A DNA stretch of 64,000 bases from Synanceia verrucosa (GCA_029721515.1 CM056550.1:26424619-26488618), one strand, 5' to 3'; positions 1 through 13,868 are shown, counted from the first letter of the stretch. The notes: generated by a model not told the origin, from the letters alone. Numbers and translations are program-made.

Positions 1-204
1 ATGAGAGCATTATACTCCTTCTCTAGGAGCTGCCTCGCCTGTAAAAGATAGACAGAGTTTTAAGATCATAATTAAGATAATTTAAGAGTTTAAAGATTAG
101 GATCATCTTAGCATTAGGCAAAGAGAAGTTGTGGCAATGACAATTTCTGACAATTGTGAGATAAGTGCTTAGTGTCTACAAGTTCAAGCATCAAGGTGGT
201 GTAC

Positions 205-2697
205 CTGTGTGTTCTGATTGGGTATCTGTAGGAGGAGAGCCAAGTCTGTGTAGTCAAAGGTGTCATCGAGTGCAAGCAGAGCCCCGTGCACCCCGCTTTC
301 TAGTAGGTTGTCGGCAAACTCTTTCAGACCGATAGACTGTACCCAACACATGACTCGCTCATTGGACCACACCATTACATCTGTGCACAAAAACACAGAA
401 AAGCCGTTCACTGTAGACTAAAATATCATGTCTGCAGAGAAGACTTGGCTATTGACCACACAGGCCTCACCTTGGTTCTGGTGTTGACTCTCATCCCTCC
501 TCCTCTCCAGCTCCTTCCTGTCATAGTTCAAGCGCTTCAAGCACATGATACCATAGTGAAGACTCACTCTGTAAGTGAGAAGGACACATTGCTCTAATTT
601 ACAGCAAAGCTGGCAGTTATATAAGATGGTGCAAAGAAGAAGTCGAGAGGTTATGTGAATAAACGTCTGAGTTTCAGACCTGTGAAAACTGTCCACCATC
701 TTCAGCTGGCCCCTCAGTTCTTTCTTGGTGAGGTGATCAAGCATACGAGCATCCACCAGGGACTCCATGAAGTACGAGCGGTACTGGGGCAGACCCAGGC
801 TGGGCAGCCACTCGTTTCCCACCCACTCATGGTTCATGTCTCCATAGGCCAGGATCTGGAGGATGGAAGGGAGGAGGTGGAGGTAAGATCTATAGCTCTG
901 TGCATTATACACACACAGCAGCGCTCTACATAGGTACAGTGTTGGCCGACAAGTAGTCATGCAAAATTTCCCTCAGTTGTGCCAGTTGAGGCATCACAGG
1001 TACATGGAAACATTTAGAAATTTAGAATTTACTCAGGCTTCACAGATAGTGTCTGGGGTTGCCAGATTGTGCAAAAATCCCCCTTCAGCCTGACACTGTT
1101 TTGTCATTTTAGCAGCCTTCAATAGACTGTTTAACCACTTACCTACTGCAAAATGGTAACCAGAAATACATTTATTTAGAACTATTCAGTAGAGCCAATT
1201 TAAGGGACTTCCTGATGCATTAGCTCAAAAGAGGACAATTTTCTTCAGGCTGGCATCCCTAAAGTTGCTATAAAACATGAGCAGCATTTCTAAATTAATA
1301 CTCAGACTTCCCAGAGACAATGTTCTTGCTGAAAAAACGTCAAATTTTGGTCATTAGGCACAGATTTACAGTTTAATCTGTTAGATTTAACAGTTTGATC
1401 TTCAACTGACAGAAAACAGGCTTAGTTAAAGTGTGCAACCCTTTGTTCTTCATAAATTGACAGTTCTAAGTAATATTTACATGTTGACAGTTTGTGTCAG
1501 TGTAAAGGAATCACAGATCACCTAAGCATACATATCACATATGAGGGGGTGTTAACAATGAAATCTTAATACTTGTTCATATCTCAAAGTGTTATACTCA
1601 AGTTTAAACTCACCTGGTCCCAGCTGAACTCCTTCTGCTCCTTGTGTTTCAGGCAGAGAAGAAATGGCAGAGAAAAGGGACAGAGAGTTGCAAAGAGAGG
1701 GAAAGATCACCAGAGGGGAGTGTGTTTGTGTGTGTTATGATGAGCCAGAGTCAGAGGGAAGGCAGAGGGAGGAAAAGTTTTGTTAGTGAGTGAGAATTAG
1801 TTGGAAAAACTACATCAAAACAGATTTTGAGGGAATAGCAAGGGAAAGGTGTAGCCAAACATGCCTAATCAGAGACAAAGAAAAAGAAAAAAAAAGCTTA
1901 TCAATGTGAGACCTTTTGTCATATTGTTAAATATTTAGAGATCAAAGCATAAACAGCTCATTCAATTACATGGCTAGATATGGAAAATACTGTAAAAGTG
2001 CTTGTATCACAACTGTCTGGGGTATTAATTCATCCATAAGACCATAAGTCAATATTCTAAAATACTGGATTCTCTTTTCATATGAAATGTGATATTCTTA
2101 CTGGCTTGGTGGCAGCAGTGAGAGACTCCATCTCAGCATGTGTCATCCAAATATTACTGGTCGACTGTAATGACAGTAAACAAATGCAACATCAGTCTTC
2201 GTCTTGTGTGAATGTCCCATGAATGGCTGTCTGAACGTGTTTTTTTTTTTTTTTTGTTTTTTTACTGAGCCTTACAGAGCGAGTGCTTGCAGGTGCAGAC
2301 GGACTAGTGAGGGAGACCATTTCCTGGATGGCCAGGCGGAGTTTGAGTCGGTGAAGAGGGTTGCTGATGCCGATCTCCCTCTGGATCTCCGTGTCAGAAA
2401 GATTAGCCATGATGGCGCCGCTCTTCACGTTGGCACGACACGCTGCCACGTACCAAGCTGGCATCCCGACCCACAGCTGGATGAACACAGAAGTCATATA
2501 GATTATGTTGCCTTAAGCTGACCTTATTACTCACATTACCCCTAACACCATAGATGTATCCTAGTGGAGATGCTTGATATCTATATAAACTTATTAGTGA
2601 CAGGTCATGACGCACCTCGAGCCATGTAACGACAGTCGGTCCGTCCCATGAGGCGAAAGGCAGACCCTGACGACAGGCTTCCTCTAACAGGTCGTGC
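205..2697 (-). other. ppfia3: Liprin triple SAM-domain region
   Basis: Exons 2616-2697 and 2276-2476 encode SAM1 (WDGPTVVTWLE, then WVGMPAWYVAACRANVKSGA). Exon 680-855 encodes SAM2 (ILAYGDMNHEWVGNEWLPSL...LGLPQYRSYFMESLVDARML). Exon 205-380 encodes SAM3 (DVMVWSNERVMCWV...GLKEFADNLLESGVHGALLA). The three SAM domains form one rigid unit that binds CASK and LAR phosphatases in the family. A 27-nt microexon (1614-1640, EQKEFSWDQ) lies between SAM1 and SAM2; its nine residues align with the equivalent human segment, so it looks constitutive rather than an insertion. Confidence 0.9.
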
Positions 2698-5600
2698 CTG
2701 GCATGGAGAGCAGTAAACAGAGGTTTAGCAAGATACATCTCTTAATATCTCACTTTACCATGTGTCCCTTATAAATAGACTGACTGCAGGAGATTCAAAG
2801 ATCTGTGAACAACATGAGAAGCGTGTTGGAAAGATGACTGATCTCACTTCTTTTTGCTGCGGCGGTCTTTCTCCACTGTTCCAGTACCAAGTTTAGCGAG
2901 GCCTAACAGGTCAGCCGAACCCAGATCATCAGAGGGTGTGGAAGCTGGAGAGGTCAAAGGTTAAAAATAAATTACATTACATTATTATTGTAAACAGATG
3001 TTTGTCAGTTGAACAGCAAAACAGGATTATGTTCACAGACCCAGTGAGGCAGATTCACGCCCAGGTGCACCGATCCTTCCCTTTTCTTTTTTGCCAAAGA
3101 GGCGACCAATAGATGACTTGATGCTTTTCTTTTTGCTGGCCTTGTGGAGGGAATCCTGGCTAGCAGTGGTGGAACCATCAGCAGAGAGACTAGAAAAACA
3201 GGAAGTGGAGTCAACACATAAGCTGAGTGTATCTGAGGGCTTGTTTGTCTGCCAAATAAACAATTTAGGAGTAAACCTTGAAAGTACCTGCGGAATTCAC
3301 GTAGGTCATCAAGGCCTGCCCCTGGGTGAGTGTGTGTCATTCGGTCCAATCGTAGGGCCCGAGGAACAGGAGGGTTGGAGTCAATCAGAGCAAGCGCCCT
3401 GCATTCCTCTCCATCTTTGCTATTCTGTAGGGTGGAAAGTGTTAAATGAAGTTGTTGTTTTTTTAAACTATCCTCATTCAAAGCACATTTGTGGCTCATA
3501 TCACAACTTCCACACAGTACCTGTCTGTCAGTCTCCCTGGCAGGGGAATGTGGCAGGCGGGGGGTGGAATGTCCAGAACTGGGTGGTGAGGGAGACGCCA
3601 ATGTGGAGGAAGTGATGGAGGGAGTCATGTACCCCCTCCCAACACTGTCCCGACCTCCTAACGAGGAGGGCGGGAGAGGTGGCGCATCGAGGGCCACGCT
3701 GCTGACCCGGCTCTCTATCTCTTCTGCCCTCATCTCCGTGCTCTCCTTTTCCTCCTGAATCAACCTGAAAGGACAAGATTTTTTTTTTTTAAATGTCAGG
3801 CTTCACTGTCTTTTTTTCCGTTAGGAAGGTGGAAATCATTTTGAATGTAAGCCTTTTAATTGTCAATAGCATCTGAAAAGAGTCCGTAATAGTCATAAAG
3901 CTCACTTGATCTCTTTGTTGATGGCCTCCAGTTGCTCCTGGAGCATAATGGCCAAAGTCTGGACATCTGTCTGTCCGCTAGGAGAGAGCAGCTCGGATCC
4001 GAACAGAGTCTCCCTGTCGTCCTCGTCGTCAGAGCAACCTCCCTCCCCACCCTCATACCCAGGACCAAGCATGGTGCTGCTGTCCCACTCTCCGTACTGG
4101 AAAGAGAAAAAAAGCAGGAAGTGATCATCCTAAATTAATGCCAACATAATCATCATCATCATCATTGGTGCGAGATCAACACCTTGTTACTATCGTCTCG
4201 AGAAGCCCCCCAGCGGCCTCGGTGTGTCCGCCTGACCACCACCCCTCCAGAGGAGTTGCTGTAGCCGGATGGGAGTGAGCCTCCACCCTGTGGGTACCGT
4301 AGCTCCGAGGCACTCCCAGGAAGGGATCTTCGGAAAAGGGTGGAGGGGAGTGAGCTCACGCTACCCGCCCTATGGTAAGAGCAAGAATTAATTCATTATG
4401 TTGGGAATGTCTCCAACTGGATGTAAAATCCATACATTCAACAGACACTTTCACAGAAATAAAATAATTAAAACACGTAACCATTTGAATCAAGCATATA
4501 TGTTATTTGAATATTTGTTAGCCAGAACAACACCCTCTAGGTGCAGTATAAAAAAATACAACAGGGGAGTAAACACAGAAATGCTGTGTACATACAACGC
4601 CCCTTGGGAGACTTTGTTTTTAATTTGGGCATTTATAAAATGTAGGACATATTGTATAAATAAATTCCCTCAAAGGTTCATTATGGCTAACCTGGAATAC
4701 GAAGAGCCGGGCCTGCCTCTCAGCTGATCCAGCTCCAGCTGGATTCGCTCCAGCTCAGCAAGGAGCTGTTCCTAAAGCACAGAGGAAACAAGACTATAAC
4801 TGGCTTTCATCACATCTTGTACTGGTAGGGATGAGTAGAAGTCATGAGAACTGGGAAATTCAGAGGTATTTAACAATTAAAAGTCAACATCCTGAGTGAA
4901 AAGAGAGCAAAGCCAATACTGCTGGAAGTTCACACACAGAAGATGAGAATAAAATGCTGAAAAAATTAATACCTTATTAGCTATAAGATCATCTTGTATT
5001 TTCTTCATATTGGACAGTTCCTCTGAAAGAGCGTTCTAGAAGAGAAGACAAATGTATTTACACATTTTTAAACATTTTTCCTTCTTCTCGTTTTCTGCAC
5101 CACTGAACAGCATAGCTCTTACCTTCTCCTCTAGCGCTGCCATCCTCTCTTTGAGGTGGAGCTGCAGTCGCTCATTGGACTCAGACAGAAGCTTGTCCAC
5201 TGTATCTGAGAGGCGTTTGTTGTGTTCATCATTCATCTTCTCTCTCTGCCTCGCCTGAAATGAAACAGCCGTGAGAGAGGAGTTCAAGAGCTCAAAAGTG
5301 GACAAACACATTTTGCATAAAGGGGCAAATGTAGCCAAACACAGAGGAAACAGTTACCCTCTGTAGCTCTTGGTTCTTCTCCTCAAGTTGAGCTTCCATC
5401 TGCCGTAGTCGCTCCTCAAAGTTTCCATGGCGCTCCTCTGCCTAAATTAGAAGAGACAGAAGTTCCCCATACTTCAACAATCCTGGTTCCTCTTCCTTGA
5501 ATATTTTAGTTAAAAAAGATGTGATAATCTGATTATTTCATCACCTGATGGTAAATAAACCCAACCTATAAATGTAACTGAATAGCAGGTCGTCTGGTCA

Positions 5601-8600
5601 GTCAGACGCTGTTGTGATGACCTGCCCTGACTCAAAGTACCTTGTTGAGAGCAGCAACCCTTTGGGCAAGCTGGGCCTCGATCTCAGGCAGAGTCTCTGC
5701 CCTCTGTAGGGTCTGCTGCAGCTTCTGCTTGGCTTCATCCAGACGCTCCTGCAGCTGCCTGTTCTTCTCCTCACTCTGGACACACAGACCAAAACACAAA
5801 TGTACACTACGTGTGATTTGAGGTCAGTTAAAAAAAAAAATCTTGGAATTTGCAGACAAGATTTGTAAATCCTACAATATAACTTAACTGACTGTTCTGT
5901 TATTCAATCAACACTCTGCTCACCTGTCTGTGCAGTGATTCCTTGCTGGCCAGCTCATTTTCCAGCTTGTCTTTGATATCATGGAGGGAAGTCGCCTCCC
6001 TCTGGGCGCTGAGGTACCTTCATTTAACAAGAGACATCAAGTTATTAGAGATGCAGTTCTCGGGTCAGCATAACATAATTTATGGCAGCACGAGAGTGTA
6101 ATTTCCACCGGGAATTAATTCATTTACTAAAATAACACCAAACTGTGTCCTATTCCTGTCAAACTGCCAATATCGGAGCTGAAACTGAGTTGATTGAGAT
6201 GTTCTGAGTTGCCTTCAGTTATTACAATGAGTTCATAGCATTTAAGCTTTACAAACAAGTGAATCATATATATCTTATAAATATATTTTTGGTAAATCTT
6301 TGAAGGACAAGTGCATTTGAATCATAAAAAAATAACAGGTACAAATGTGACTCTCATTGCTGATCTCAAATCCTTGCTTTCAAACAAACCGTGTGCCACA
6401 AAGTCAGCTTTTTTTTGCTCATCGTTCACAGCTGTGCAAATGTTATTATATAAAAACAACCTTCGAGTGTATAAAGAGGTGTCAGGACATCTTTGCAACA
6501 CATTTCCAGCCAACAGGTGAAACATATGGTCCTCCTGCTATGTTCATAAGAGCTGATGTAAGAAATTCTGGTTCCAAAAAAAGATGCCAGTCCTCACTGC
6601 AACTAAGAATAAGTTTCTCAAGCACAGCAAAGATTACCTGCGTTCTAGTGTTGTAATCCTTTCCTCCATGTCCTCCCTTTGGCAAAGGGCCTAGAGGAGG
6701 CAAAATGTGTCATGAAACAAGATGAACCTTAAGAAAACAGTTATACTTCTAACATATATATTTATTTTTTAAAACTAATAGTCAGGTACAGGAAGCCTTA
6801 CACGACTACCATATTTTAATAATGTAATAATCTATTTAAAATGATTCTGCATTATTTTACACTTCTGTATCTGTAGTAACACCATTAAGCAAAAACCCAC
6901 CTCATAACCATTGATTTTCTCTTAATTTTCCTCTCAAATAATGCATACTAGCACCTTTCAACATATGCTCATTGTGTTCAGATATACACTCGACACCCTG
7001 GGGATGGAGGGAGCTCAGGGTCTTGGCCGGGAAAAGACAGATTGGCCCTACAGACCTCTTTCACTTCCCTTTGGAGCTTCTGATTGGCCTCCTCTGACTT
7101 CGTCACCTCCCTCCTGGCGGCAGCAAGCTGTTCCTCTATTTCCCCCACCTGACGTGACACCATGAAGGGACACAAGATGACACAGAGTGAACCTACGTGA
7201 GTCAGTGGTAAGTGTTAGCCAAGTGTAAATGGACACGACAAGTGATTCATTAAACATGTCTGTCTGGTCAACATAAGACTCTGGAAAAAAAAAAGTATCA
7301 CTGACATAAGTGTAACACACAGAGAGTCTGACACATCTGATACAGTAAACTACATAAAACATGCTTCTTTTCAGTTTTATCCTCTACCAGTCTAAAATAT
7401 TCAACATTGGGTAACTTCACCTAAATACTTAGGTCGGGCAGTGCTACATAGACTACATGCAAGATTAAATTTAAATGTTGTAATTATTGTAATTATGAAT
7501 TATCGAAGCAGCTGCAATAGTCTAACCAGCCACAAGAGGGAAGACTGAGACCAGTAGACAAAGGCCCAATCCCAAAATGCCCCCTACACACTAGCCCTTC
7601 ACTACCCAGTGTCTGATGATCTGGTATCACCAAGTACTTAACAGTCCTGGGCAAATGTCAGAGTTTTTAGAGTTAGGGTAAGGATTAGGGTCAGTGGTCC
7701 ACAACTACTGTGGTAGACTATTAATTACTTGGTGATATCAGATCGTGGACCCAGTGTCACTCCTGATGAAGTCTCACTCACAGCTGTGGAAGCACTTTAA
7801 CTCAAGGGGGAGGGTATAAATAAGATGAGCAGGTATGAGATGCCCTCACACCACCGGAAAAGGAAAGCATTCGTCGCCATGGCAACAAAAAGACACCTCG
7901 TCTGTCTAGTCAGTAATAAACAAAGCTAGACCTTAAGGGAATAGTTTAACATTTTCATATGTGCGTATTTGCTTTTTTGCAGAGATTCATTGAGATGATG
8001 AATAGCACTCTCATATCTGTACAGTAACAGTGACAGTTGGTTAGCTTAGCATAAAGACTGGTAATGGGGGGTAAACAGCTAGCTATTCCTACTCCTTTAA
8101 AAATGCATGTGGCATATAGAATATATTTATTGAACCGGTAAAAATGTCGACATTAATTTGTCAATTCTAAATTATAAGAAAGCTTCCAGTCAGAGCAAAG
8201 ATAAAAATAAAATATTTCTAACTGAAACACTCCGACACTTAAAGAAGTGAGATGCTTTGCATCACTCTGACATGTATACAGATATAGAAACACTCACCTG
8301 CCGGCACATGAGGGCCAGCCTCTCCCTAAGCTGGGAGAGTTCAGCTCTCTGACGCTCTATCTCTCCTTCTCGCTGCCTCTCCAGCTCGCTATCCTCCAGG
8401 CCAGTGGAGGGGCCGTTGGGTAGTCGCTGGAACAATGTCCATGTAGAAAGAAATGAGAGTTGTAAAGAGAAATAAAAAGTTAGATTCAGCTGAGGTTGTA
8501 GCTGAACTAAATGACATGTGGATGAGGAGGGATTTTAACTTCAAATGACACTGACACACCATGGTACCCATACATCTACTTTTCTACTGACGTTCTGGAC

Positions 8601-11600
8601 GCTAACACATACACAAAAACAACTGGAACCAACATGCATAAAGCCCTCCCTTACATCTTTACCGCCGTCCACCCCTTGTTGACGTCTTTTAATTTGGTCT
8701 CTTAAAGAGATTACCTGGAAAAGTGGAGACAAAATGAACAACACAAATTAATGTCCTTTCTTCACACTAAGCTAAAGCATCCTTGAGACAGAAAAAAAGC
8801 ATTCATTCTGGATTTTACCTCTTGAGAAGATGCTGCAAGTTGGTCCTCTAACATGGAAACCCTCTCAAGGGCCACACGGAGCCTCTCTCGGACCTGTGGG
8901 GGACAGAAATGATTGACCATCATGGAGTCTGTAAACAACTCATGATGCATTTCTATTACTGCAACAGATCTGCACTTTTACATCGTCTTTGCTTTCCTGT
9001 GTTGTTTTGACGTAAAATATTTCTGTGCTGCCTTTCCATTCAAATAATCCCACAGCATAGCATTTTGGTTGTGAGACCATTAATGAGGCTGCATAGAATC
9101 AATTTGCTGGAGTAAAATTTAACAAAATCTTACTGAAAACAAAAGAATGGAGGTATTTTCAGCTAAATAGAGGAGCATAGAGGAACACTGTAGCTCTGAG
9201 TGACCATTGGATTCGTCCATTTATGGATGATGGAGACCACTGTGATCATTAGCACCTTCAAAGCAGCATAAACTTTTCTGGACCCTTCCCCAGATTTGTG
9301 CCTCGAGACAATCCTGTCTCAGGGGTCTATAGTCAATTTGTGTGAATGCTGTGAACACTTATCTATACATGATTTCTGGAGACAATCGTGATTCGAGAGC
9401 AAAACGAAAAGAATCTGGACAAAAAGTGGTGCTTTTGGTGAAAGTGACCTCTGCTCTCCTCCAGATAAAACAAGAACGGAACAAGGTAAAAACAAATGTT
9501 TTGTTTTTTTTTTCGTGATGAAATAGAGAGTTTCTTCTTTCATTTGAGCTATTCATTGTTTTCAGAGTCATAGTACAAAATATTCTGTGGGTCTTAAAAA
9601 AATGGCTCAAAATGGCCAAAAACATTGGCACAAGGCACTTTCTGTTAAAAGGGCTGGCTGGTTATATACTATATATATTTGTGAGATGGAAGCAAAAATT
9701 ATGGATTATTACTTTTAGTTTCATAAAGCCCTAATATTGTAGTAAGGGACCAACCTTCTCATCCAGAGCCTTGTGGTGCTCAAACAGAGACTTGAGGGCC
9801 TTGAGGACTTCCACCTCACTGGAGACCCCCGCCGGGGACTGGGCTTGTCTTTTCACCACCGTCATCCTCAGACTACGCTCATGGCGAGACACCAGACACT
9901 CCAGGTGTTCCAGCAACAACTACAGGAGAGAGTGGGTTGAATGGGGAAGGAGACAGGGAGGTGGTGGGAGAATGCAACAAAGTGAACAGAGAGAAGTAAG
10001 AAGAGGAGTTCAAAGGATGGGGATGAAGAGGATGAGGAGGGAAATTGAACAAGGTAAGAGAAGGGAAGTGACATGGAAGACTCAGAGAAGGGGTTTAAGA
10101 GTGACAATAGGATGCAATTGGGTGGAGAGAAGAATACCAGGTGGCAGAAAGGGACAAGGAGTGAGTGGGAGAGATAAGGAAGGCAGATATGGACACAAAA
10201 AGGAGGAACAAAGAGAAACGTGGAGGAGAAAAATAAACAGAAGCAAATGAAACAGTGTCACACCCACACAACCGCAATGGGTGAGGAAGATAACACAGTG
10301 GCTGTTACAGTGCTAATAAGCAAAATGGCCGCTAAACATCTCTTACACGTGTGTTGTTTCTCTCCGCCTTGAGCTCAGCAATCTCCTCCTCCCTCTCCAG
10401 AAGCTGCTCCCGGCAAACGTTCAGCTCTTTAGTCAACACAGCAAACTCCTGTGGAACACACAAGCTGCGTTCAGGGGCAAAGAAAACAAACTGTTTAAAT
10501 GTATGGTTTTAATAGTTAAACAGAGGCGGCCCCTGCTCAGCGGCTCGGGCTGCGATGAGAGTTTAAAGGAACAAATAATAATTCCAATGACTCTGACAAT
10601 TAAATGGCGTTGGCTGCACTCAGCAAAAAAGAAATGGACATATACTGTAGCACTAAAAATATGCACAAGCAAAGCCCTCCAGAAATACACTGCAGGAACA
10701 CCTGAGACCAGGAATGTAGGGAGACGTACAGGATGCAAACCTACATAACAATCATGTAAATCATTGACACACTTTCTCTCGCTCATGCTCTTTTGTGATC
10801 TTGCATTCATGGATGGATTACATCACACTGTTACACAATGGCTCCGCACCGGAATGCACAAGAGAGACCCCCAAAAACAACGATATCGTTGTGTCACTCA
10901 AGACACCGCCAGGAATACATTTGCAACTCTCCTGCAAAATCCAACACTGCAGCACTGGTACAATGGTCAGTGACACCTTTCAAACCTTCAGCTTAGAGGT
11001 GATTTCTGTGTATGCAGACAGAATTATCAAAAGGAGTTCAAAGTAGACATTTGAAATAGGTCTGTGTTTGCATGGAGGATGAAAGAGAGACTGTGAGAAA
11101 GAGATCTATGCAGATGGTGACACAGTGGGTCCACTGGCTCTTGGCCTTATGGGATTGTTTCTTGTTTGGACAGGGGTCAACTTCTCAGTTGTCTTCTCTT
11201 GTCCCATTATTGTTTCTTTTCGATTTCATCTCACTCTATATCTCTAATGTCCTCCAATCACTTAAAATTCATTTGCAGAAACTAAGAATTATATATAAAT
11301 AGAAAATACGAATTGGAAAGGCTTGACTGTTGTGTTGCTGCAAATTTACAGGTTATGAAATAGCATCATATAGGTATTTAAGGCTGCACATAATGATTAT
11401 TTTGACCAGTTAGTCTATCAAATGTCAAAAATTACCATTGCAATTTCTGAAAGCCCAAGTTAACAGCTTCAGTCCAAAATAACAAAGATATTCAGTGTCA
11501 TATACTGACACATAAATCAATAATAAAGCAATTATCAAAATTGTTTCTATTTTTGTGACAATCATCTTATTGATTCATTTGTTTCAGCTCTAAAGGTGAT

Positions 11601-12971
11601 AATTAAATGTACGTCTGGGTGTTGTTTTGCCATTATTTCATAATTTACACTAATTATTTTGGAAAAAAAATGGGAGAATGTACATAATTATATTGTACTT
11701 TATGCCATAGGTTTTTATGATATTGTATCCACTTCTTGTAACAAGCTAACAATGTGTCTGAAAAATAATGAGAGCTGACTCCATATGATCCATCTTCAGA
11801 GAAAACTTGAAATGTTCTCGTCACTCCTTTGTCCTAACTTTAAAATATTAACAAAAAAACAACAACATCTCTTAATGTTGGATTAATACAGGATCAGTCA
11901 AGTCAAAAAATGACAAATTACGTGCACAAATTATGACTGAACTGGATTTGGCCAATTTGTGCTGAAATATCATACACATTTTAGAACCTGGAGAAAATCA
12001 TGTAATGCTGAAAACACAACTACACATACTGTATATGCATGTTTAGAGCTGGTGATTTTCCCCAGTGAGAAAGGAAAAAAGCTGTACGCAATTTCACCCA
12101 ATAAACTAAAGCGTATTCCTAAATCAAGTATTCATCCAAGTTAAGCTGAATCCATTAACATATCATCATCCAGCATCATTAATCATCTACCAATAACATG
12201 GTCAACAAACATAATAAAACCTGATTACCCAATAAGAGGAAAATTGCGGATGCAACTTAGACTAAAGAGCCAGAAGATGATAGGAACATAAAGCCTCTGC
12301 ATCAGTAAGAACAACATTAGTGAGGAAAACTGCGAAGCCGCAGAGGGCCAAGTATTTAACAGCCACTTTCTAGCGTCTCTCTGCATGAACTGTCACTGCA
12401 AAAGCTTGCTGTCTCATGAGCTCGCTTCACGACGATGACACACACTCAGAAAAAAAGCACTCCTACATTACTAGACACTGATAACACACAGGATAAACAA
12501 TATTACCTCACAAGCAGGAGTGTTCAACTTATCTCACTTCCATCAGACAAAACGCACTTTCACTTCCAAACCAGGCTGATTCCTCCATGCACACATGCAC
12601 AGATTGTAAATGCACACATGCACAGATGGTTGTACCTGTGGAAGAGCGATGGATAGCTGCCTCTGGAGGGACTCCTTTTCATGGCCGAGCTCTCGGAGGC
12701 GGAGCTGAGCCGTGCCCAGGCTGTCCTGTGTCTCCCTCAGGTTCTCCAGTAGCCTCTCTCTCTCTGTTAGCATGTTGACCATTAATGACTCCAGGTTGCC
12801 CGTGCTGCCGCCTTCGTCTCCTCCGCCTCTGGCCTCCCTCCCGCTGAAGCCTCCTCCTCCCATGGCTCCTCCAGGGCCTCCGACGCCTGCCCCAGCAGGT
12901 GAGGATGGGCCCCCGCCAGTCCCACTTCGCCCATCCTCAGAAATGGTGGGCATCACCTCGCACATCATCAT
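205..12971 (-). CDS. ppfia3: Liprin-alpha-3, 27 coding exons, 3' end off window
   Basis: Liprin-alpha is a presynaptic active-zone scaffold that binds LAR-type receptor phosphatases, RIM, ELKS and kinesin KIF1A (family knowledge). Exons, 5' to 3': 12636-12971, 10347-10448, 9755-9919, 8819-8893, 8655-8714, 8298-8426, 7056-7148, 6638-6690, 5924-6017, 5641-5775, 5358-5441, 5123-5254, 4973-5035, 4692-4771, 4183-4327, 3906-4096, 3521-3764, 3288-3424, 3041-3189, 2848-2944, 2616-2697, 2276-2476, 2102-2164, 1614-1640, 680-855, 471-568, 205-380. Together they make 1129 open codons in consistent phase. The protein starts MMMCEVMPTISEDGR, with a glycine-rich insert, coiled coils to about residue 580, a basic KKKSIKSSIGRLFGKKEK segment and three SAM domains. 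The TERERLLENLRETQDSLGTA and LRELGHEKESLQRQLSIALP stretches fit paralogue 3 better than 1, 2 or 4. About 100 C-terminal residues lie beyond base 1. Weak donors (GTCTGT) follow the exons at 7056 and 3041. Confidence 0.95.
7614..7747. repeat. Inverted-repeat element in ppfia3 intron 6
   Basis: The arms 7614-7644 and 7718-7747 are near-perfect reverse complements around the core TATCACCAAGTA, separated by about 73 bases. The arrangement suggests a small foldback or non-autonomous DNA transposon remnant. Confidence 0.6.
7940..8140. repeat. Dispersed fish repeat (TTAGCTTAGCATAAAGACTG type)
   Basis: Contains CTCATATCTGTACAGTAA followed by GTTAGCTTAGCATAAAGACT and a GGGGGTAAACAGCTAGC tail. I recognise this order of motifs as a repeat frequent in percomorph genomes. 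It lies in ppfia3 intron 6. A second fragment occurs at about 13829-13868. Confidence 0.6.
9165..9345. repeat. Degraded Tc1-like element fragment
   Basis: The run ATAGAGGAACACTGTAGCTC followed by GAGTGACCATTGG is shared with the element at 23.5-23.9 kb. The downstream TTATGGATGATGGAGACCACTG and CCAGATTTGTGCCTCGAGAC match a Tc1-like sequence common in fish genomes. It lies in ppfia3 intron 3. Confidence 0.55.
11381..11592. repeat. Degraded hAT-like non-autonomous element
   Basis: The left end AGGCTGCACATAATGATTAT and the right end TTTCAGCTCTA bracket internal motifs (GTCTATCAAATGTCAAAAA, AAAGATATTCAGTGTCAT, AATTATCAAAATTG). I recognise these in order from a common teleost small hAT-type element. 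It lies in ppfia3 intron 1. Confidence 0.5.
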
Positions 12972-13825
12972 GAGACCGTGACGTGAGTGTCAAGTTAATT
13001 AAAAAAAATTAGGATTGTGCGTGCAAAATGTCTGTCTTCGTGCCTTGGGATTTTAAGAGCTCGTACTAAAAGTTTGATGTACAAAATATAAATCTTCCAA
13101 AAATATCATTCCTTTGGTCTGCATGTTTTCCTCTGTTTATTGCCTTTATTTTTTTTCCTCTGGCACAATGTATGTCTTCACCCACTCCTCTTCTTTCACA
13201 AAGTCTCAACCTGCATGGTATATGATCAAAATGTGTATGTGTTCCTGTGGTACGCAAGAGGAAGGACTATCTACAGGGATGCTGTGCTGCGGGTGGCTGG
13301 GATTGGCGGAGGGTGAGGAAGGGAAGGGGTTTTGGGGAAGGAAGGGATAAAAGACGGCCGATGCTCCTAAATTGTGTCCACGAGGCAGAGCTCCTCACAG
13401 CACCAGGAGTGAGAGCTGAAAACAAGAGCAGACACAGCATTAGATCCCCCTCACTAAACTTCACTGTGCATATAACAAACAACAAAGGACACTGCAGAAG
13501 TGAGATGGGAGTTGATGGTAGACACCATGGATATTAATGGGAATGTGACAGCCATGCTCAGCAATTAGTATTTCTGACAAAATGAAGAGTATGTTGACTT
13601 AATTTCATGACAGAATGTGAGGAGCTCAGGTTACGAGGAATGAAATGAAAGATGTGTTTGAGTAGCATCCACACTGAGTCATGCAACTTGAGAAGAGAAG
13701 AATGAAAACATATATGCTGCATGAAATTATTTGTGTCAAAAGAATAGTATTCCTTTAGGCAATCAACATTTTTGTGTTCTTGCTGCTTCAAGTTAGACAA
13801 GGAGATACGAGCAGTTCTTCGTGCT

Positions 13826-13868
13826 TAGCTTAGCTTAGCACAAAGACCGGGAACTGGGGGGAAACAGT
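13826..13868. repeat. Fragment of the TTAGCTTAGCA fish repeat
   Basis: TTAGCTTAGCTTAGCACAAAGACCGG and a GGGGGGAAACAG tail match the repeat in ppfia3 intron 6. It is truncated on the left. Confidence 0.55.

Larger units (their letters stand above)
4183..12971 (-). other. ppfia3: Liprin coiled-coil region (15 exons)
   Basis: These exons encode the N-terminal half: an acidic/glycine-rich head, then long heptad-rich coiled coils (LLLEHLECLVSRHERSLR, VRERLRVALERVSMLEDQLA, EKMNDEHNKRLSDTVDKLLS). In the family this half dimerises and binds RIM, ELKS and liprin partners. The coiled-coil exons from 10448 down to 4692 have the strong conservation typical of liprin-alpha. The end of the block (4183-4327) is Ser/Gly/Arg-rich linker. 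Confidence 0.9.

Noticed and set aside
3005..3763. 252-codon uninterrupted minus-strand frame in ppfia3
   Set aside because: Not one exon: it runs through introns between the exons at 3521-3764, 3288-3424 and 3041-3189, which have clear splice sites and family matches.
9771..10250. 159-codon plus-strand open frame rich in Arg/Glu/Gly
   Set aside because: It is the antisense of a ppfia3 exon plus purine-rich intron; low-complexity GA composition explains the missing stop codons.
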